DNA of 64,000 nt from Gammaproteobacteria bacterium (GTDB lineage Bacteria > Pseudomonadota > Gammaproteobacteria > SZUA-152). Below the pieces are notes generated by a model that was not told the DNA's origin, did no database searches, and saw only the letters and a list, made by a program, of their open reading frames with translations. Location: assembly GCA_011321815.1 (NCBI GenBank), contig DROS01000040.1:124001-188000 (forward strand). Direction: 5' to 3'. Shown piece by piece: positions 18,824 through 27,441 of the stretch. Each line of letters starts with the position of its first letter. Positions within the stretch are counted from its first letter, which is position 1. The position numbers and the translations under genes were made by a program.

Positions 18824-18924
18824 CTCATCAAGTCTCTTTAATTCATGGAATATTAAGGTGTGCTTGCAAGACCTCGCATGCCGCAATACGCACCCCGGTT
18901 TAAATTGTTGACAAATTTTATAGG

Positions 18925-20166
18925 TTATTGGGGTGCCAGGCAATCGGCGAGTAACTCGACCCAGTGTTTTATGGGCACATTGGCGCCCTGCCGTAAATGC
19001 AACAGGCAACCAATATTGGCGCTGGCAATCACTGCCGGTGAGCCGGCTTGCAAGGCAGCCAGTTTATTGGCCTGTAATTGCTCGGACAACATGGGCTGAA
19101 AAATAGAATATGTGCCCGCAGCACCGCAGCATAAATGGCTGTCTTTCACTGTCACCAGTTCAAATTCACATCGGGCCAGAATATGTTCCACCACGCCGGT
19201 AAGGCGCTGGCCATGCTGCAAGGTACAAGGGGCGTGGAACGCGATGCGTGCTTGCGGTTCAAGCACCGATATAACGTCGGCCACGGGCTCGGCGGCAAGC
19301 AATTCCGAGACATCTTTTACCAGTCCGGAAATTTTTGCTGCCTTTTCTGCGTAGTGCTTGTCGAACCGCAAATAGTGAGCATAGTCCTTTACCTGCAAAC
19401 CACAGGCGCTGGCGGTACTGACAATGGCTTCAATCCGGTTATGGGAATGTTCGTCCAGATAGGGCCACCAGGCATCAATATTGCGGCGCATAAATGCCGC
19501 GGCACTTTCTGCGCTGGACAAATGCTGATTCAAGGCGCCACAGCAGCCGCCCGCAGCTGCCCGCAGGGTGCTGATGCCCAGACTGTCCAGCACCCGCGCA
19601 GTGGCCAGGTTGATTTCCGGGGCGGCCACTGACTGCACACAGCCATCCAGTAACAGCACTCGCCGTGCATGTCGTGCTATGGGCCACTGGCCCACCGCAG
19701 CTGCCCGTGGTGGAATGGCCTTGCGCAGCATTCCAGGCAACAAAAATGCGACCTTGCGTGCCATGCCTGCGCCAACAGCAAAACGTTTTGGGAAGGGCAC
19801 CAACTGTAAAAGAAGCCAGCGTAGCAGGCGTTCGGGTAATGGTCGTTTGATCAGACTTTCGACATGTTCACGTCCAATATCCAACAAACGGCTGTATTCA
19901 ACGCCGGAAGGACAAGTCGTTTCACAGTTGCGGCAAGTGAGGCAGCGATCCAGGTGCTCGCGTGCAATTTCACCGTCGGTTTGTCCTTCCAGCAACTGTT
20001 TGATGAGATAAATACGCCCGCGTGGACCATCCAGTTCATCATTTTGCAATTGATATGTGGGACAGGTGGCATTGCAAAAACCGCAATGCACGCAGCGCCG
20101 TAAAATGTTATTGGCTTCCTGGCCCTGCCCAGTGGACAAAAATTCAACAGGTAACTGAGTCTGCAT
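18925..20166 (-). CDS. glcF: Glycolate oxidase iron-sulfur subunit GlcF
   Basis: Electron-transfer subunit of the membrane-associated glycolate dehydrogenase GlcDEF. The 413-aa protein carries two 4Fe-4S ferredoxin motifs near the N-terminus (CVHCGFCNATCP and CLTCRNCETTCP). It also has two CCG domains with GGCCGAL and LCCGAAG, the heterodisulfide-reductase-type arrangement. Its start directly abuts the glcE stop codon, implying translational coupling. Confidence 0.95.
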   Translation of the reverse strand: MQTQLPVEFLSTGQGQEANNILRRCVHCGFCNATCPTYQLQNDELDGPRGRIYLIKQLLEGQTDGEIAREHLDRCLTCRNCETTCPSGVEYSRLLDIGREHVESLIKRPLPERLLRWLLLQLVPFPKRFAVGAGMARKVAFLLPGMLRKAIPPRAAAVGQWPIARHARRVLLLDGCVQSVAAPEINLATARVLDSLGISTLRAAAGGCCGALNQHLSSAESAAAFMRRNIDAWWPYLDEHSHNRIEAIVSTASACGLQVKDYAHYLRFDKHYAEKAAKISGLVKDVSELLAAEPVADVISVLEPQARIAFHAPCTLQHGQRLTGVVEHILARCEFELVTVKDSHLCCGAAGTYSIFQPMLSEQLQANKLAALQAGSPAVIASANIGCLLHLRQGANVPIKHWVELLADCLAPQ

Positions 20167-21291
20167 TTACAGACCCTCGTACAGGCGGCCAGGGTTCAAA
20201 ATCCCTTCAGGATCGAAGGCCGTTTTTATCTGCCGGTGCATTTTGATCAGTGCAGGACTTAGTGGCGCGAGTGTTGCGCCTTCCTGGTCAAACAGTGTGG
20301 CGTGTCCCCCCATTTTTTGTGCAGCCGCCTGTACTGTGTCAGCGCCAGCATCGGTTTTTAGCCAACGTTGCGCGCCGCCCCAGTCCAGGAGACATTCACC
20401 TGGCAATGTTTCGGTAAATACGGGCGTGGCCGGTGGCACCGACAAGCGCCACAGCCTATTTGCATCGGTAAAAAAGGGCAGCCGACGTTCGCGCAAGTCC
20501 TGCCAGAATGCGTCAGCCTGCCCATCGCCATTTTTCTTTTCGGTTACGGAAAGAGTCTGTTGTTCTTTTTGAAGCTGTTTTTGAATAAAGGTCACCGCAG
20601 CCATTATGGTTTCTTCCGTGCCAGACAAGCGCAAATACAATTGCGCGGTTTGTTGGGGTGTTGCGGGCAAATGACAGGCTGCTGTCAAAGGCAGAGCGAA
20701 ATTTGCCAGTTGTGTCATCACCGCGATAGCTGTTCCGGTATCCATGTCCATGATCAGTGTGTGCTCACAAACCGGTCGTGGCAGTACCTTCAGTGATATT
20801 TCCAGCAACACACCCAGAGTACCCTGTGCACCCACCATCAGGCGTGACGCGTCATAGCCAGCGACATTTTTCATTACCCGGCCACCAAAGCTGAGTATCT
20901 CGCCGCGGCCATTGATTATCCGTGCGCCTAAGGTGAAATCACGGGCGGCACCGGCATACGGACGACGCGGGCCTGACAAGCCACAGGCGATAGTGCCGCC
21001 CAGGGTCGCATCTTTTCCTAAATAGGGTGGTTCAAAGGGCAACATCTGCCCGGATTCAGCGAGCACAGACTCCAGCGTTTGCAGTGAAGTGCCAGCCCGC
21101 GCGGTGATCACCAGTTCGGTGGGGGTATAGTCCACGATGCCACAGTGTTTCGTTACTTCCAGGGGCTGCGCCGACACCGCACGACCGGACGATAATTTGC
21201 TGCCACTGCCGGTAATGCGCAATGGTTGTTTCCCGGCAAAAGCCTGCTGTACCTGTGCGGCCAGTTCCTGCGCGATATTCTGTTGTATCAA
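20167..21291 (-). CDS. glcE: Glycolate oxidase FAD-binding subunit GlcE
   Basis: FAD-binding PCMH-type subunit of glycolate dehydrogenase. The 374-aa protein shows GSGSKLSSG near the N-terminus, LGGTIACGLSGPRRPYAG, FGGRVMKNVAGYDASRLMVGAQGTLG in the FAD domain, and LHR-type C-terminal DPEGILNPGRLY. The start is a TTG at 21291 that overlaps the stop (TTGA) of a leftover glcD-like 3' end. That is the coupling expected if a glcD gene once ended exactly there. The present full-length glcD ends 293 bp further upstream. Confidence 0.93.
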   Translation of the reverse strand: MIQQNIAQELAAQVQQAFAGKQPLRITGSGSKLSSGRAVSAQPLEVTKHCGIVDYTPTELVITARAGTSLQTLESVLAESGQMLPFEPPYLGKDATLGGTIACGLSGPRRPYAGAARDFTLGARIINGRGEILSFGGRVMKNVAGYDASRLMVGAQGTLGVLLEISLKVLPRPVCEHTLIMDMDTGTAIAVMTQLANFALPLTAACHLPATPQQTAQLYLRLSGTEETIMAAVTFIQKQLQKEQQTLSVTEKKNGDGQADAFWQDLRERRLPFFTDANRLWRLSVPPATPVFTETLPGECLLDWGGAQRWLKTDAGADTVQAAAQKMGGHATLFDQEGATLAPLSPALIKMHRQIKTAFDPEGILNPGRLYEGL

Positions 21292-21366
21292 AACTGCTCC
21301 AGCTCAGGGAAAGACATTTTGCCGTGATGTACATGCGTGGTAGCGAATGCGGCGCAACGATGTAAA
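21288..21366 (-). pseudogene. Second, diverged 3' end of glcD
   Basis: Minus-strand translation gives a tail of the form LHRCAAFATTHVHHGKM followed by SFPELEQF and a stop. The end of the intact GlcD is LHRCAEFGAMHVHHGEV followed by PFPELERF. The DNA of the two copies (here and 21584-21665) is clearly alignable over about 75 bp but with many substitutions. No upstream part of glcD is present at this copy. Its stop overlaps the glcE start. Confidence 0.85.
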
Positions 21367-21378
21367 GAAAGTAGGTCC

Positions 21379-21468
21379 AAAATACCCGCACGCATCTAAC
21401 GGTATATTATGTTTCTTTTGGTTGAGTTTATCTTTTTCTTCGTCCCATTTATATAACATGCCCGCCAT
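21379..21468 (-). pseudogene. Truncated BrnT-like (DUF497) toxin fragment
   Basis: From the ATG at 21468 the frame reads about 30 residues containing YKWDEEKDKLNQKKH, like the start of BrnT toxins (WDExKxxxNxxKH). It then runs out of similarity at the junction with the glcD tail remnant. The remaining two thirds of a toxin and any BrnA antitoxin are absent, so it is a fragment, not a functional module. Confidence 0.5.
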
Positions 21469-21479
21469 CAGTCTTTTCC

Positions 21480-21584
21480 TCATAACGGAACAAAGCCACA
21501 CACGACCACAACATCACCCACGGGCAATACCTGAAGTTGAACGGGCTTCAATCCAAAATCATACGCAACGTATGTCTGTGCCAT
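21480..21584 (-). CDS. Small ORF of 34 codons coupled to glcD stop
   Basis: Starts at an ATG overlapping the glcD stop (TAATG) and encodes a 34-aa hydrophobic peptide ending VVVVCGFVPL. It is followed 12 bp later by the BrnT-like fragment. I do not recognise it; it may be the remnant of the inserted segment rather than a real gene. Confidence 0.25.
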   Translation of the reverse strand: MAQTYVAYDFGLKPVQLQVLPVGDVVVVCGFVPL

Positions 21585-23059
21585 TAAAACCGCTCCAGCT
21601 CAGGGAAGGGTACTTCGCCGTGATGCACATGCATGGCGCCAAATTCAGCACAACGATGCAGAGTCGGTATTGCCTTGCCGGGATTCAGCAGACCCGCAGG
21701 GTCAAATGCCGCTTTCAGTGCATGCATTTGCTGTAACGTTGCCGATGAGAACTGGTGACACATTTGATTGATTTTTTCCACACCGACGCCGTGTTCACCG
21801 GTAATAGTGCCGCCTGCCGCCACACATAGATCCAGAATTCTGCCGCCCATTTCTTCGGTGCGCTCCAGCTCACCGGGACGGTTGGCATCGAATAGAATCA
21901 GTGGATGCAAATTGCCGTCACCGGCATGAAATACATTGGCCACCGGTAAACTGTATTCTTCAGACAGGGCGGTTATGCCCGCCAGTACTTTAGGTAGCTG
22001 GTGACGGGGAATGGTGCCATCCATGCAGTAATAGTCAGGCGAAATACGACCCACGGCCGGAAACGCCGCTTTACGGCCTTTCCAGAATTTTTCACGCTCA
22101 GCGGCGCTGGCCGCCACACGTACTTCAGTAGCCCCGCAGTCCTGCAAGACGGTTTTCACCTGTTCCACCTGCGTCACGACTTCCTGCTGGCCGCCATCCA
22201 GTTCGCACAGCAAAATTGCTGCCGCATCTTTGGGGTAACCGGCCTGGGCAAAGGCCTCGGCAGCACGTATCGCCGGGTTATCCATCATTTCCAGACCGGC
22301 GGGAATAATCCCCGCAGCAATGATTTTGCCCACGGCGTCACCGGCGTTCGCCACATCATCAAAGGCTGCCAGCAATACCTGTACGGCTTCGGGCCTGGGC
22401 AGCAGTTTGACGGTGATTTCCACAATCACCCCCAGCATGCCTTCCGAGCCGGAGAGCAGCGCCAGCAAATCAAAACCGGGGGTGTCCAGCGCATCACTGC
22501 CAATGGTGAGTCGTTCCCCTTCCATGGTGACTATTTCCAGTTTGAGAATATTGTGCACGGTGAGTCCGTATTTGAGGCAATGTACCCCCCCGGCATTTTC
22601 TGCCACATTGCCGCCGATGGAACAGGCAATTTGTGATGAAGGGTCCGGTGCGTAATACAGGTTATGCGCCGCCACAGCCTCAGAGATGGCCAGATTACGC
22701 ACGCCTGGTTGAACGCGGGCACAACGGTTTTGCAAATCGATGCCGAGAATCCGGTTAAATTTGGCCAGACTCAGCAATACGCCATCTGCCAACGGCAAGG
22801 CGCCGCCGGACAGCCCTGTGCCCGCACCGCGTGCAACCACGGGCACCTTGTGTTCACTGCAAATACGCAGTACCCGCTGCACCTGTTCCACGGTTTCCGG
22901 CAACACCACCAGTAACGGCAGTTGCCGATAGACCGACAGGCCATCGCATTCGTAGGGGCGGCGTTCTTCTTCGCGGGATAATACGGATTCAACGGCCAAA
23001 AACTGGCGAAACAACGTGGCCAGCTGATCTGCCGGCACGCTCTGAGACTCGGTTTGCAT
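21584..23059 (-). CDS. glcD: Glycolate oxidase catalytic subunit GlcD
   Basis: FAD-linked subunit that oxidises glycolate (and D-lactate) to glyoxylate. The 491-aa protein begins at the ATG at 23059 with a GGGAG ribosome site; a longer TTG reading adds seven residues. FAD-binding PCMH motifs are VVARGAGTGLSGGALPL, SSQIACSIGGNVAENAGG and LSGSEGMLGVIVEITVKLLP. The C-terminal FAD-linked oxidase domain ends with VFHAGDGNLHPLILFD, GGTITGEHGVG and FDPAGLLNPGK. It heads the minus-strand group glcD-glcE-glcF-aminotransferase, interrupted by the 290-bp segment described separately. Confidence 0.95.
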   Translation of the reverse strand: MQTESQSVPADQLATLFRQFLAVESVLSREEERRPYECDGLSVYRQLPLLVVLPETVEQVQRVLRICSEHKVPVVARGAGTGLSGGALPLADGVLLSLAKFNRILGIDLQNRCARVQPGVRNLAISEAVAAHNLYYAPDPSSQIACSIGGNVAENAGGVHCLKYGLTVHNILKLEIVTMEGERLTIGSDALDTPGFDLLALLSGSEGMLGVIVEITVKLLPRPEAVQVLLAAFDDVANAGDAVGKIIAAGIIPAGLEMMDNPAIRAAEAFAQAGYPKDAAAILLCELDGGQQEVVTQVEQVKTVLQDCGATEVRVAASAAEREKFWKGRKAAFPAVGRISPDYYCMDGTIPRHQLPKVLAGITALSEEYSLPVANVFHAGDGNLHPLILFDANRPGELERTEEMGGRILDLCVAAGGTITGEHGVGVEKINQMCHQFSSATLQQMHALKAAFDPAGLLNPGKAIPTLHRCAEFGAMHVHHGEVPFPELERF

Positions 23060-23208
23060 ATATCTCCCGGAGGAATTCAAGAATTATGCGGTCAGTATAC
23101 GTTTGGGGATTTTATGGCTTCAACCCGATTTTTTATGGGTCTACTGTCTGCCGGCAATCAAGTCCGGACGGTTGTCTGAGAACAGAGAGCTTCCGGGTGC
23201 ATGGCATA

Positions 23209-24843
23209 TCAGGCGTATTGTGCTTTCTCATTAAAATATTCAAAACACCGGCTTAGGCCTTCCACGCGCTCGGGAGTCATATCAATAAAATGCAGGCCAC
23301 ATTGCAACTGTCTGTCCGCCGGTTGCTGCCAAACCACCTCAGCACGCAAAGCCACCGGGCGCTGCGCCTCATACTCGGCAAGATTTTCGTGGGGCAGGAA
23401 AATTTCCAGGTCGATGGGCTCTTTGGTATCAAGTTCATGTTTAATGCGCAGTTTCATGCCGGACAGACTCAGGTCATTGCAAATGCTTTCAAACTGAGCA
23501 CCATTTTGCCAAAACCGTACGCGCAATTGGTGCGCCAAGCGGGGTAATGCCCGATGTTCATCGCTGATTTGCACCGTATGCACAACTTTGTTGTAGGTAA
23601 ATTGCGACAAAACCTGGCGCAGTTTTTCTGTTACGCGGTGAAGGTCGTCACTCACATTGGCGGTGTTTTCCACCTTGAGGGCCGTTTGCTGCACGCTTTC
23701 AAACAGGCCTGCGAGCCGAATCTGTAACATCTGCAACTGATTCAACTGTGTCGCGCTCACATCATCAATTTTCTGATTGGCATCGGCTACGCTGGAAATA
23801 TCATGGGCGATACGCTCAATAACGGCACCGGCCTCGCGGGCCCGTCCCTGGCTGCCGTTCACGCGATCCGCCACCGTCTCCATGGATTCAGCCACCTGAC
23901 TCACCTGGCCATTGATCTTGTTAATGATGTCAGTGATTTTACTGGTGGATTCTGTGGTGCGTGTGGCCAGATCACGCACCTCATCTGCGACCACGGCAAA
24001 ACCACGCCCTGAATCACCGGCGCGCGCGGCCTCGATAGCCGCATTCAATGCCAGCAGGTTCGTTTGCTCAGCGATGCCGCGAATGGTGCCGATAATGTCG
24101 TAAATTTGCTGGGCGGCGTCTTTTAATTCTGCCACTTGATTGGATGCATGAGTCACATCCGCCACGGTTTCATCCATGCCTGCAACGTTGTCTCCAACAT
24201 AAGCAATGCCTTCCTGTGCACCCTGATTGGCAACTGTTGCGCGCTCAATGGCTTCCCGTGCCATCTGCTGCACGGACTCCGCCACCTCGATCAGTACAGT
24301 GGCATCCTGGGTCATTCCCTCGGTAACGGCATTTTCTGACTGGCTTACTTCGCTGATTTCATGGGAGATGGTGGCCACCTGATAAGCCGATTGCTCCATC
24401 TGTGCGCTGGTGCTGTCAATGCTGTGCACGATATCGGTCAGCCCGCCGAGCATGGTATTAAAACTGCCCGCCAGTACACCAATTTCATCATTGGCGGTGA
24501 ATTCCACCTTTTGGGTTAAGTCGCCTTTCTCAAGATTTTTTGCGATTTTGCACAGTGACTCAATGGGCGCGGCAAAACGTTTGGTCAAAATGAAAATCGC
24601 CAAAAACAGAACAGCCAATTCAAGCACAGGCTGCCACAAAACACGGGTGAAGTAAGCCGCAAGGTGGGCGTCCAGTTGGGCAATGGTACCCGGTGCCGCA
24701 CCACCCTGGCGGACAATTTCAGCCAATTGCATCAATTGCTGATAACTGTTCCAGTGCACAGAAACCACAGCTACCACAGTGACCAGAAAAAAACCGATTT
24801 GGAGCTTCCAGCGCATGCGCAGGGTAGAAAACCAGTGTGTCAT
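23209..24843 (-). CDS. Methyl-accepting chemotaxis protein with C-terminal PilZ domain
   Basis: A 544-aa chemoreceptor-like protein. Two membrane segments (about residues 13-30 and 70-88) enclose only about 40 residues, too small for a classical ligand-binding domain. A HAMP region follows, then the signalling hairpin with the conserved tip [18 protein letters not shown]. After the coiled coil, residues about 430-544 form a PilZ domain with RALPR (RxxxR) and NDLSLSG (DxSxxG), the residues that bind cyclic di-GMP. The chosen start (24843) gives [13 protein letters not shown]. No che genes lie nearby. The fusion suggests that receptor output depends on cyclic di-GMP, perhaps for pilus-based motility. 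Confidence 0.88.
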   Translation of the reverse strand: MTHWFSTLRMRWKLQIGFFLVTVVAVVSVHWNSYQQLMQLAEIVRQGGAAPGTIAQLDAHLAAYFTRVLWQPVLELAVLFLAIFILTKRFAAPIESLCKIAKNLEKGDLTQKVEFTANDEIGVLAGSFNTMLGGLTDIVHSIDSTSAQMEQSAYQVATISHEISEVSQSENAVTEGMTQDATVLIEVAESVQQMAREAIERATVANQGAQEGIAYVGDNVAGMDETVADVTHASNQVAELKDAAQQIYDIIGTIRGIAEQTNLLALNAAIEAARAGDSGRGFAVVADEVRDLATRTTESTSKITDIINKINGQVSQVAESMETVADRVNGSQGRAREAGAVIERIAHDISSVADANQKIDDVSATQLNQLQMLQIRLAGLFESVQQTALKVENTANVSDDLHRVTEKLRQVLSQFTYNKVVHTVQISDEHRALPRLAHQLRVRFWQNGAQFESICNDLSLSGMKLRIKHELDTKEPIDLEIFLPHENLAEYEAQRPVALRAEVVWQQPADRQLQCGLHFIDMTPERVEGLSRCFEYFNEKAQYA

Positions 24844-24906
24844 CAAATGAATCCCTGTTATCCAAAATCCACACGTGCCGTAGCAACGGGCACGCACCTG
24901 CCCTAC

Positions 24907-25120
24907 CTAGTGTCGTGTCCCATATAAAACGCAGATATAGACAAGCCAAATTTGAAGTACCGGAAGAAAGTCCTTGGCTCGCCCTTTGGGAAGCCCCTCA
25001 AAGCACGAGTGCGGCGTTGCAGACCTTGGGAAGGTAGCCGACATTCCCTGCGGTCTGCGTCTTGCACTCGTGCTTTGAGGCGCTTTCTATATCCACGTTT
25101 TATATGGGACACTACACTAG
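24907..25120. mobile_element. MITE-like element (214 bp, CTAG-flanked)
   Basis: Bounded by CTAG at both ends. Terminal inverted repeats are TGTCGTGTCCCATATAAAACG on the left and its near-perfect complement on the right (one mismatch near the tip). Inside, a second perfect inverted pair CCTCAAAGCACGAGTGC / GCACTCGTGCTTTGAGG and a GCAGACC / GGTCTGC pair allow the right two thirds to fold into one long hairpin. No transposase is encoded. Ends within CTAG/TA are typical of IS630/Tc1-type insertion, which is the suggested origin. Confidence 0.8.
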
Positions 25121-25185
25121 CGGCAACGTAATCAGGAAACTGAAATATCAGGAAAACTGTTGAGGAGCGCTATTCCGGGCAGGTA

Positions 25186-25650
25186 TCAACCGGCGCCAAG
25201 CCGTGCCTGCACCCGCAGCTTGGATTGAATAAATTCATGGTGGGGCACATACAATAAATCACTGAGCCGGCGCAGCAAATGTTCTTCGTATTTTTCCATT
25301 TCGGCATCTGCGTAGGCGACTTCCCACAACATTTCCACCACCTGCGCTTTTTGTGCCTTTGAAAAATTTTTATTAATCAAAGAGGTAAATTGGTGGTAAC
25401 AGGTGGCGTTGGCAACCTCCAGTTCCGCCAGGCGAATCAGTTCTGCTGTTTTTTCTTCGTCGATGTTGAAAGCCTTGCGAATTGCCCGCGCCACAGCGGC
25501 TTGTTCCTCGGCGTTCACTTCGCCATCGGCCCGTGTCATTTCCACCAGCAAGGCCGCAGTGGCCAGCTGCAAACGATCCTGGCTGACTGTCTCGCTGTTC
25601 GCCGGTGGTGAGAGATGTTTTTCAAAAAACTGTTTGAAGTGTTCGATCAT
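25186..25650 (-). CDS. TerB-like protein
   Basis: A 154-aa cytoplasmic helical protein. DRLQLATAALLVEMTRADGEVNAEEQAAV and the second half EVAYADAEMEKYEEHLLRRLSDLL are the two acidic-loop repeats of the TerB/COG4103 family, with the DGE and DAE metal-type loops. Function is unknown in most members. The ATG at 25650 is chosen because the 100-residue upstream extension runs antisense through the divergent DsrE-like gene. Confidence 0.82.
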   Translation of the reverse strand: MIEHFKQFFEKHLSPPANSETVSQDRLQLATAALLVEMTRADGEVNAEEQAAVARAIRKAFNIDEEKTAELIRLAELEVANATCYHQFTSLINKNFSKAQKAQVVEMLWEVAYADAEMEKYEEHLLRRLSDLLYVPHHEFIQSKLRVQARLGAG

Positions 25651-25767
25651 GATTTGCTGAGCACCCGTGGTTGTTTTCCAAAGCTTTCCGGTGCAAATTA
25701 CCGTAAACAGGAACACAATGCCAAACCAGACTGTTGTTGTGCAAGCGATTAACCCGGAGCCCCACAT

Positions 25768-26262
25768 ATGCACCGTTTTATTTTTCTCAGTATTCTCCTG
25801 TTTTCCCTGAGCGCCAATACTCAGGCTGGCAACCAGCAAAAAGTTGAACAATTGCTTGCACAAAAAAATGCCCCCTTTGGCGTTGTGTTTGAAATCGTCG
25901 AAGGCAACGATAATGCTTTGCAATGGGCTATTCCGGCAGTTAACCAATACATCAGACAATTACGGGAGCGTTTTCCCGATATCGGCCTTGCAGTGGTTTC
26001 CCATGGTCGTGAGCAGTTTGGCCTCATGAAAGACCGGCAAAAAGAAAACGCCCAGGTGCATACTGCTGTGCAATCCCTGGTGGCCAGCGATGTGCCCGTG
26101 CACGTTTGTGGCACTCACGCCTCATGGCGGGGTAAAACGGCGGCTGATTTTCCGGACTATGTGGATGTTACCCCGGCGGGACCAACAGAAATCCGCAATT
26201 ACGAAGCCATGGGCTATGTACTCATCGAAATTGAAAACCCCAATGGACCCGGCTTGAAATGA
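25768..26262 (+). CDS. Secreted DsrE-family protein
   Basis: A 164-aa protein with a cleavable signal peptide (about residues 1-20, ending ANTQA) and a DsrE/DsrF-like fold (GVVFEIVEGNDNALQWAIPAVNQYIRQL..., then VPVHVCGTHASWRGKTAADFP). The single conserved-looking cysteine in VHVCGTH may correspond to the sulfur-carrying cysteine of DsrE-type proteins; that role is inferred. Periplasmic DsrE homologues are uncharacterised. A GGAG ribosome site precedes the ATG. It is divergent from the TerB-like gene. Confidence 0.75.
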   Translation: MHRFIFLSILLFSLSANTQAGNQQKVEQLLAQKNAPFGVVFEIVEGNDNALQWAIPAVNQYIRQLRERFPDIGLAVVSHGREQFGLMKDRQKENAQVHTAVQSLVASDVPVHVCGTHASWRGKTAADFPDYVDVTPAGPTEIRNYEAMGYVLIEIENPNGPGLK

Positions 26263-26285
26263 AAGATGTTGTAATACAGAATAAA

Positions 26286-26318
26286 TTCTGAAAATTCTCG
26301 TCAGAAGAAATTTTTCGG
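26286..26318 (+). terminator. Possible terminator after the DsrE-like gene
   Basis: TTCTGA-N9-TCAGAA hairpin followed by GAAATTTTTCGG, 24 bp beyond the stop. The stem is only 6 bp and AT-rich. Confidence 0.35.
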
Positions 26319-26439
26319 TTTTCAGGCGGCCCATATTACACCCGCAGGCATCCAGTTTGGCCAATCTTCATAACCATAAGTGCCGGACCCGGCAGTCCCG
26401 GCACAGAGGCAACCATTTTCAGTCGTCAGCCATTATCGC

Positions 26440-27441
26440 GTGAATTCCGTCAAACATCACAAATCAAACGAGGGTTTCCGCCCCAGCGCTTTTCTGCATC
26501 CCCGTTACTGGCTTACCTGGCTGGGTTTGGGGGCTTTATGGCTGCTGAGCCGCCTGCCGTTCACTTTGCAAATGCGTCTGGGGTCGCTGCTGGGGATGCT
26601 GATGTATCATCTGGCCCGTCGCCGCCGTCACATCACCCGCTGCAATATCGGCCTGTGTTTTCCTGAACTGGACTCCGCTGCGCAACAGATGTTGATTCGC
26701 AAAACGTTTCGTTCGGCGGGTATCAGCCTGATGGAAACCGGTCTTGCCTGGTGGGGCAGAGATAAAGTACTGGCCAGACGGGTGCAGGTCGAGGGGTTGG
26801 AACATTTGCAGCGGGCCACCGCCCTGGGCAAAGGCGTGCTGCTGCTGGGAGCTCATTTCACCAGTCTGGAAATCAGTGGCCGCCTGTTGGCCCGCTTCCA
26901 CCCGTGCGCCGCGATGTACCGCAAGCATGACAATCCCTTGTTCGAGGCCATTATCAAGCATTCGCGGGAAACCCACCTGGATAAAATTATCTCACGCAGG
27001 GATATGCGTGGAATGGTCCGGGCACTGCGGGAGGGAACCGTTGTATGGTATGCCACGGACCAGGACTTCGGCCCCCGCAACAGTGTTTTTGCCCCTTTTT
27101 TTGGGATACAGACCGCATCATTGGTGATGACGTCCAAGCTGGCCAGACTGTCTGGTGCGCCCGTGGTGCCTTTTTTCTCTCAGCGTCTTGATGACGACAG
27201 TGGTTACAAACTGATTTTGTTGCCCGCGTTAACGGATTTTCCCAGTGGCGATGATGTGGCCGATGCTGCCCGCATTAATGCCATCATTGAGCGGCAGGTA
27301 CGCAAGGTGCCGGACCAGTACTTGTGGTTGCACCGTCGCTTTAAAACCCGCCCTGAGGGTGAGTCCGGCCTGTACAGTTGGGCCGATAAAAAACGGACCC
27401 GTGATCGTGACCGCCAACGTCGTGAAGAAACGCTGCCATGA
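26440..27441 (+). CDS. lpxL: Kdo2-lipid IVA lauroyltransferase-like acyltransferase LpxL/HtrB
   Basis: Late acyltransferase of lipid A biosynthesis at the inner membrane. The sequence follows E. coli LpxL closely: LHPRYWLTWLGLGALWLL (membrane segment), the HFTSLE catalytic HX4E motif, YRKHDNPL, GTVVWYATDQDFGPRNSVFAPFFG, and the C-terminal YLWLHRRFKTRPEG. No ATG fits. I place the start at GTG 26440, which puts LHPRYW about 19 residues in; an in-frame GTG at 26380 is possible and neither has a good ribosome site. The stop overlaps the waaA start (ATGA). Confidence 0.93.
   Translation: MNSVKHHKSNEGFRPSAFLHPRYWLTWLGLGALWLLSRLPFTLQMRLGSLLGMLMYHLARRRRHITRCNIGLCFPELDSAAQQMLIRKTFRSAGISLMETGLAWWGRDKVLARRVQVEGLEHLQRATALGKGVLLLGAHFTSLEISGRLLARFHPCAAMYRKHDNPLFEAIIKHSRETHLDKIISRRDMRGMVRALREGTVVWYATDQDFGPRNSVFAPFFGIQTASLVMTSKLARLSGAPVVPFFSQRLDDDSGYKLILLPALTDFPSGDDVADAARINAIIERQVRKVPDQYLWLHRRFKTRPEGESGLYSWADKKRTRDRDRQRREETLP

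Noticed and set aside
18824-19009. Upstream extension of the class V aminotransferase
   Set aside because: Overlaps the end of glcF out of frame and has no similarity to the family; the ATG at 18823 fits the N-terminal motif.
25651-25959. Upstream extension of the TerB-like gene
   Set aside because: It is antisense to the start of the DsrE-like gene, which has its own ribosome site and signal peptide.
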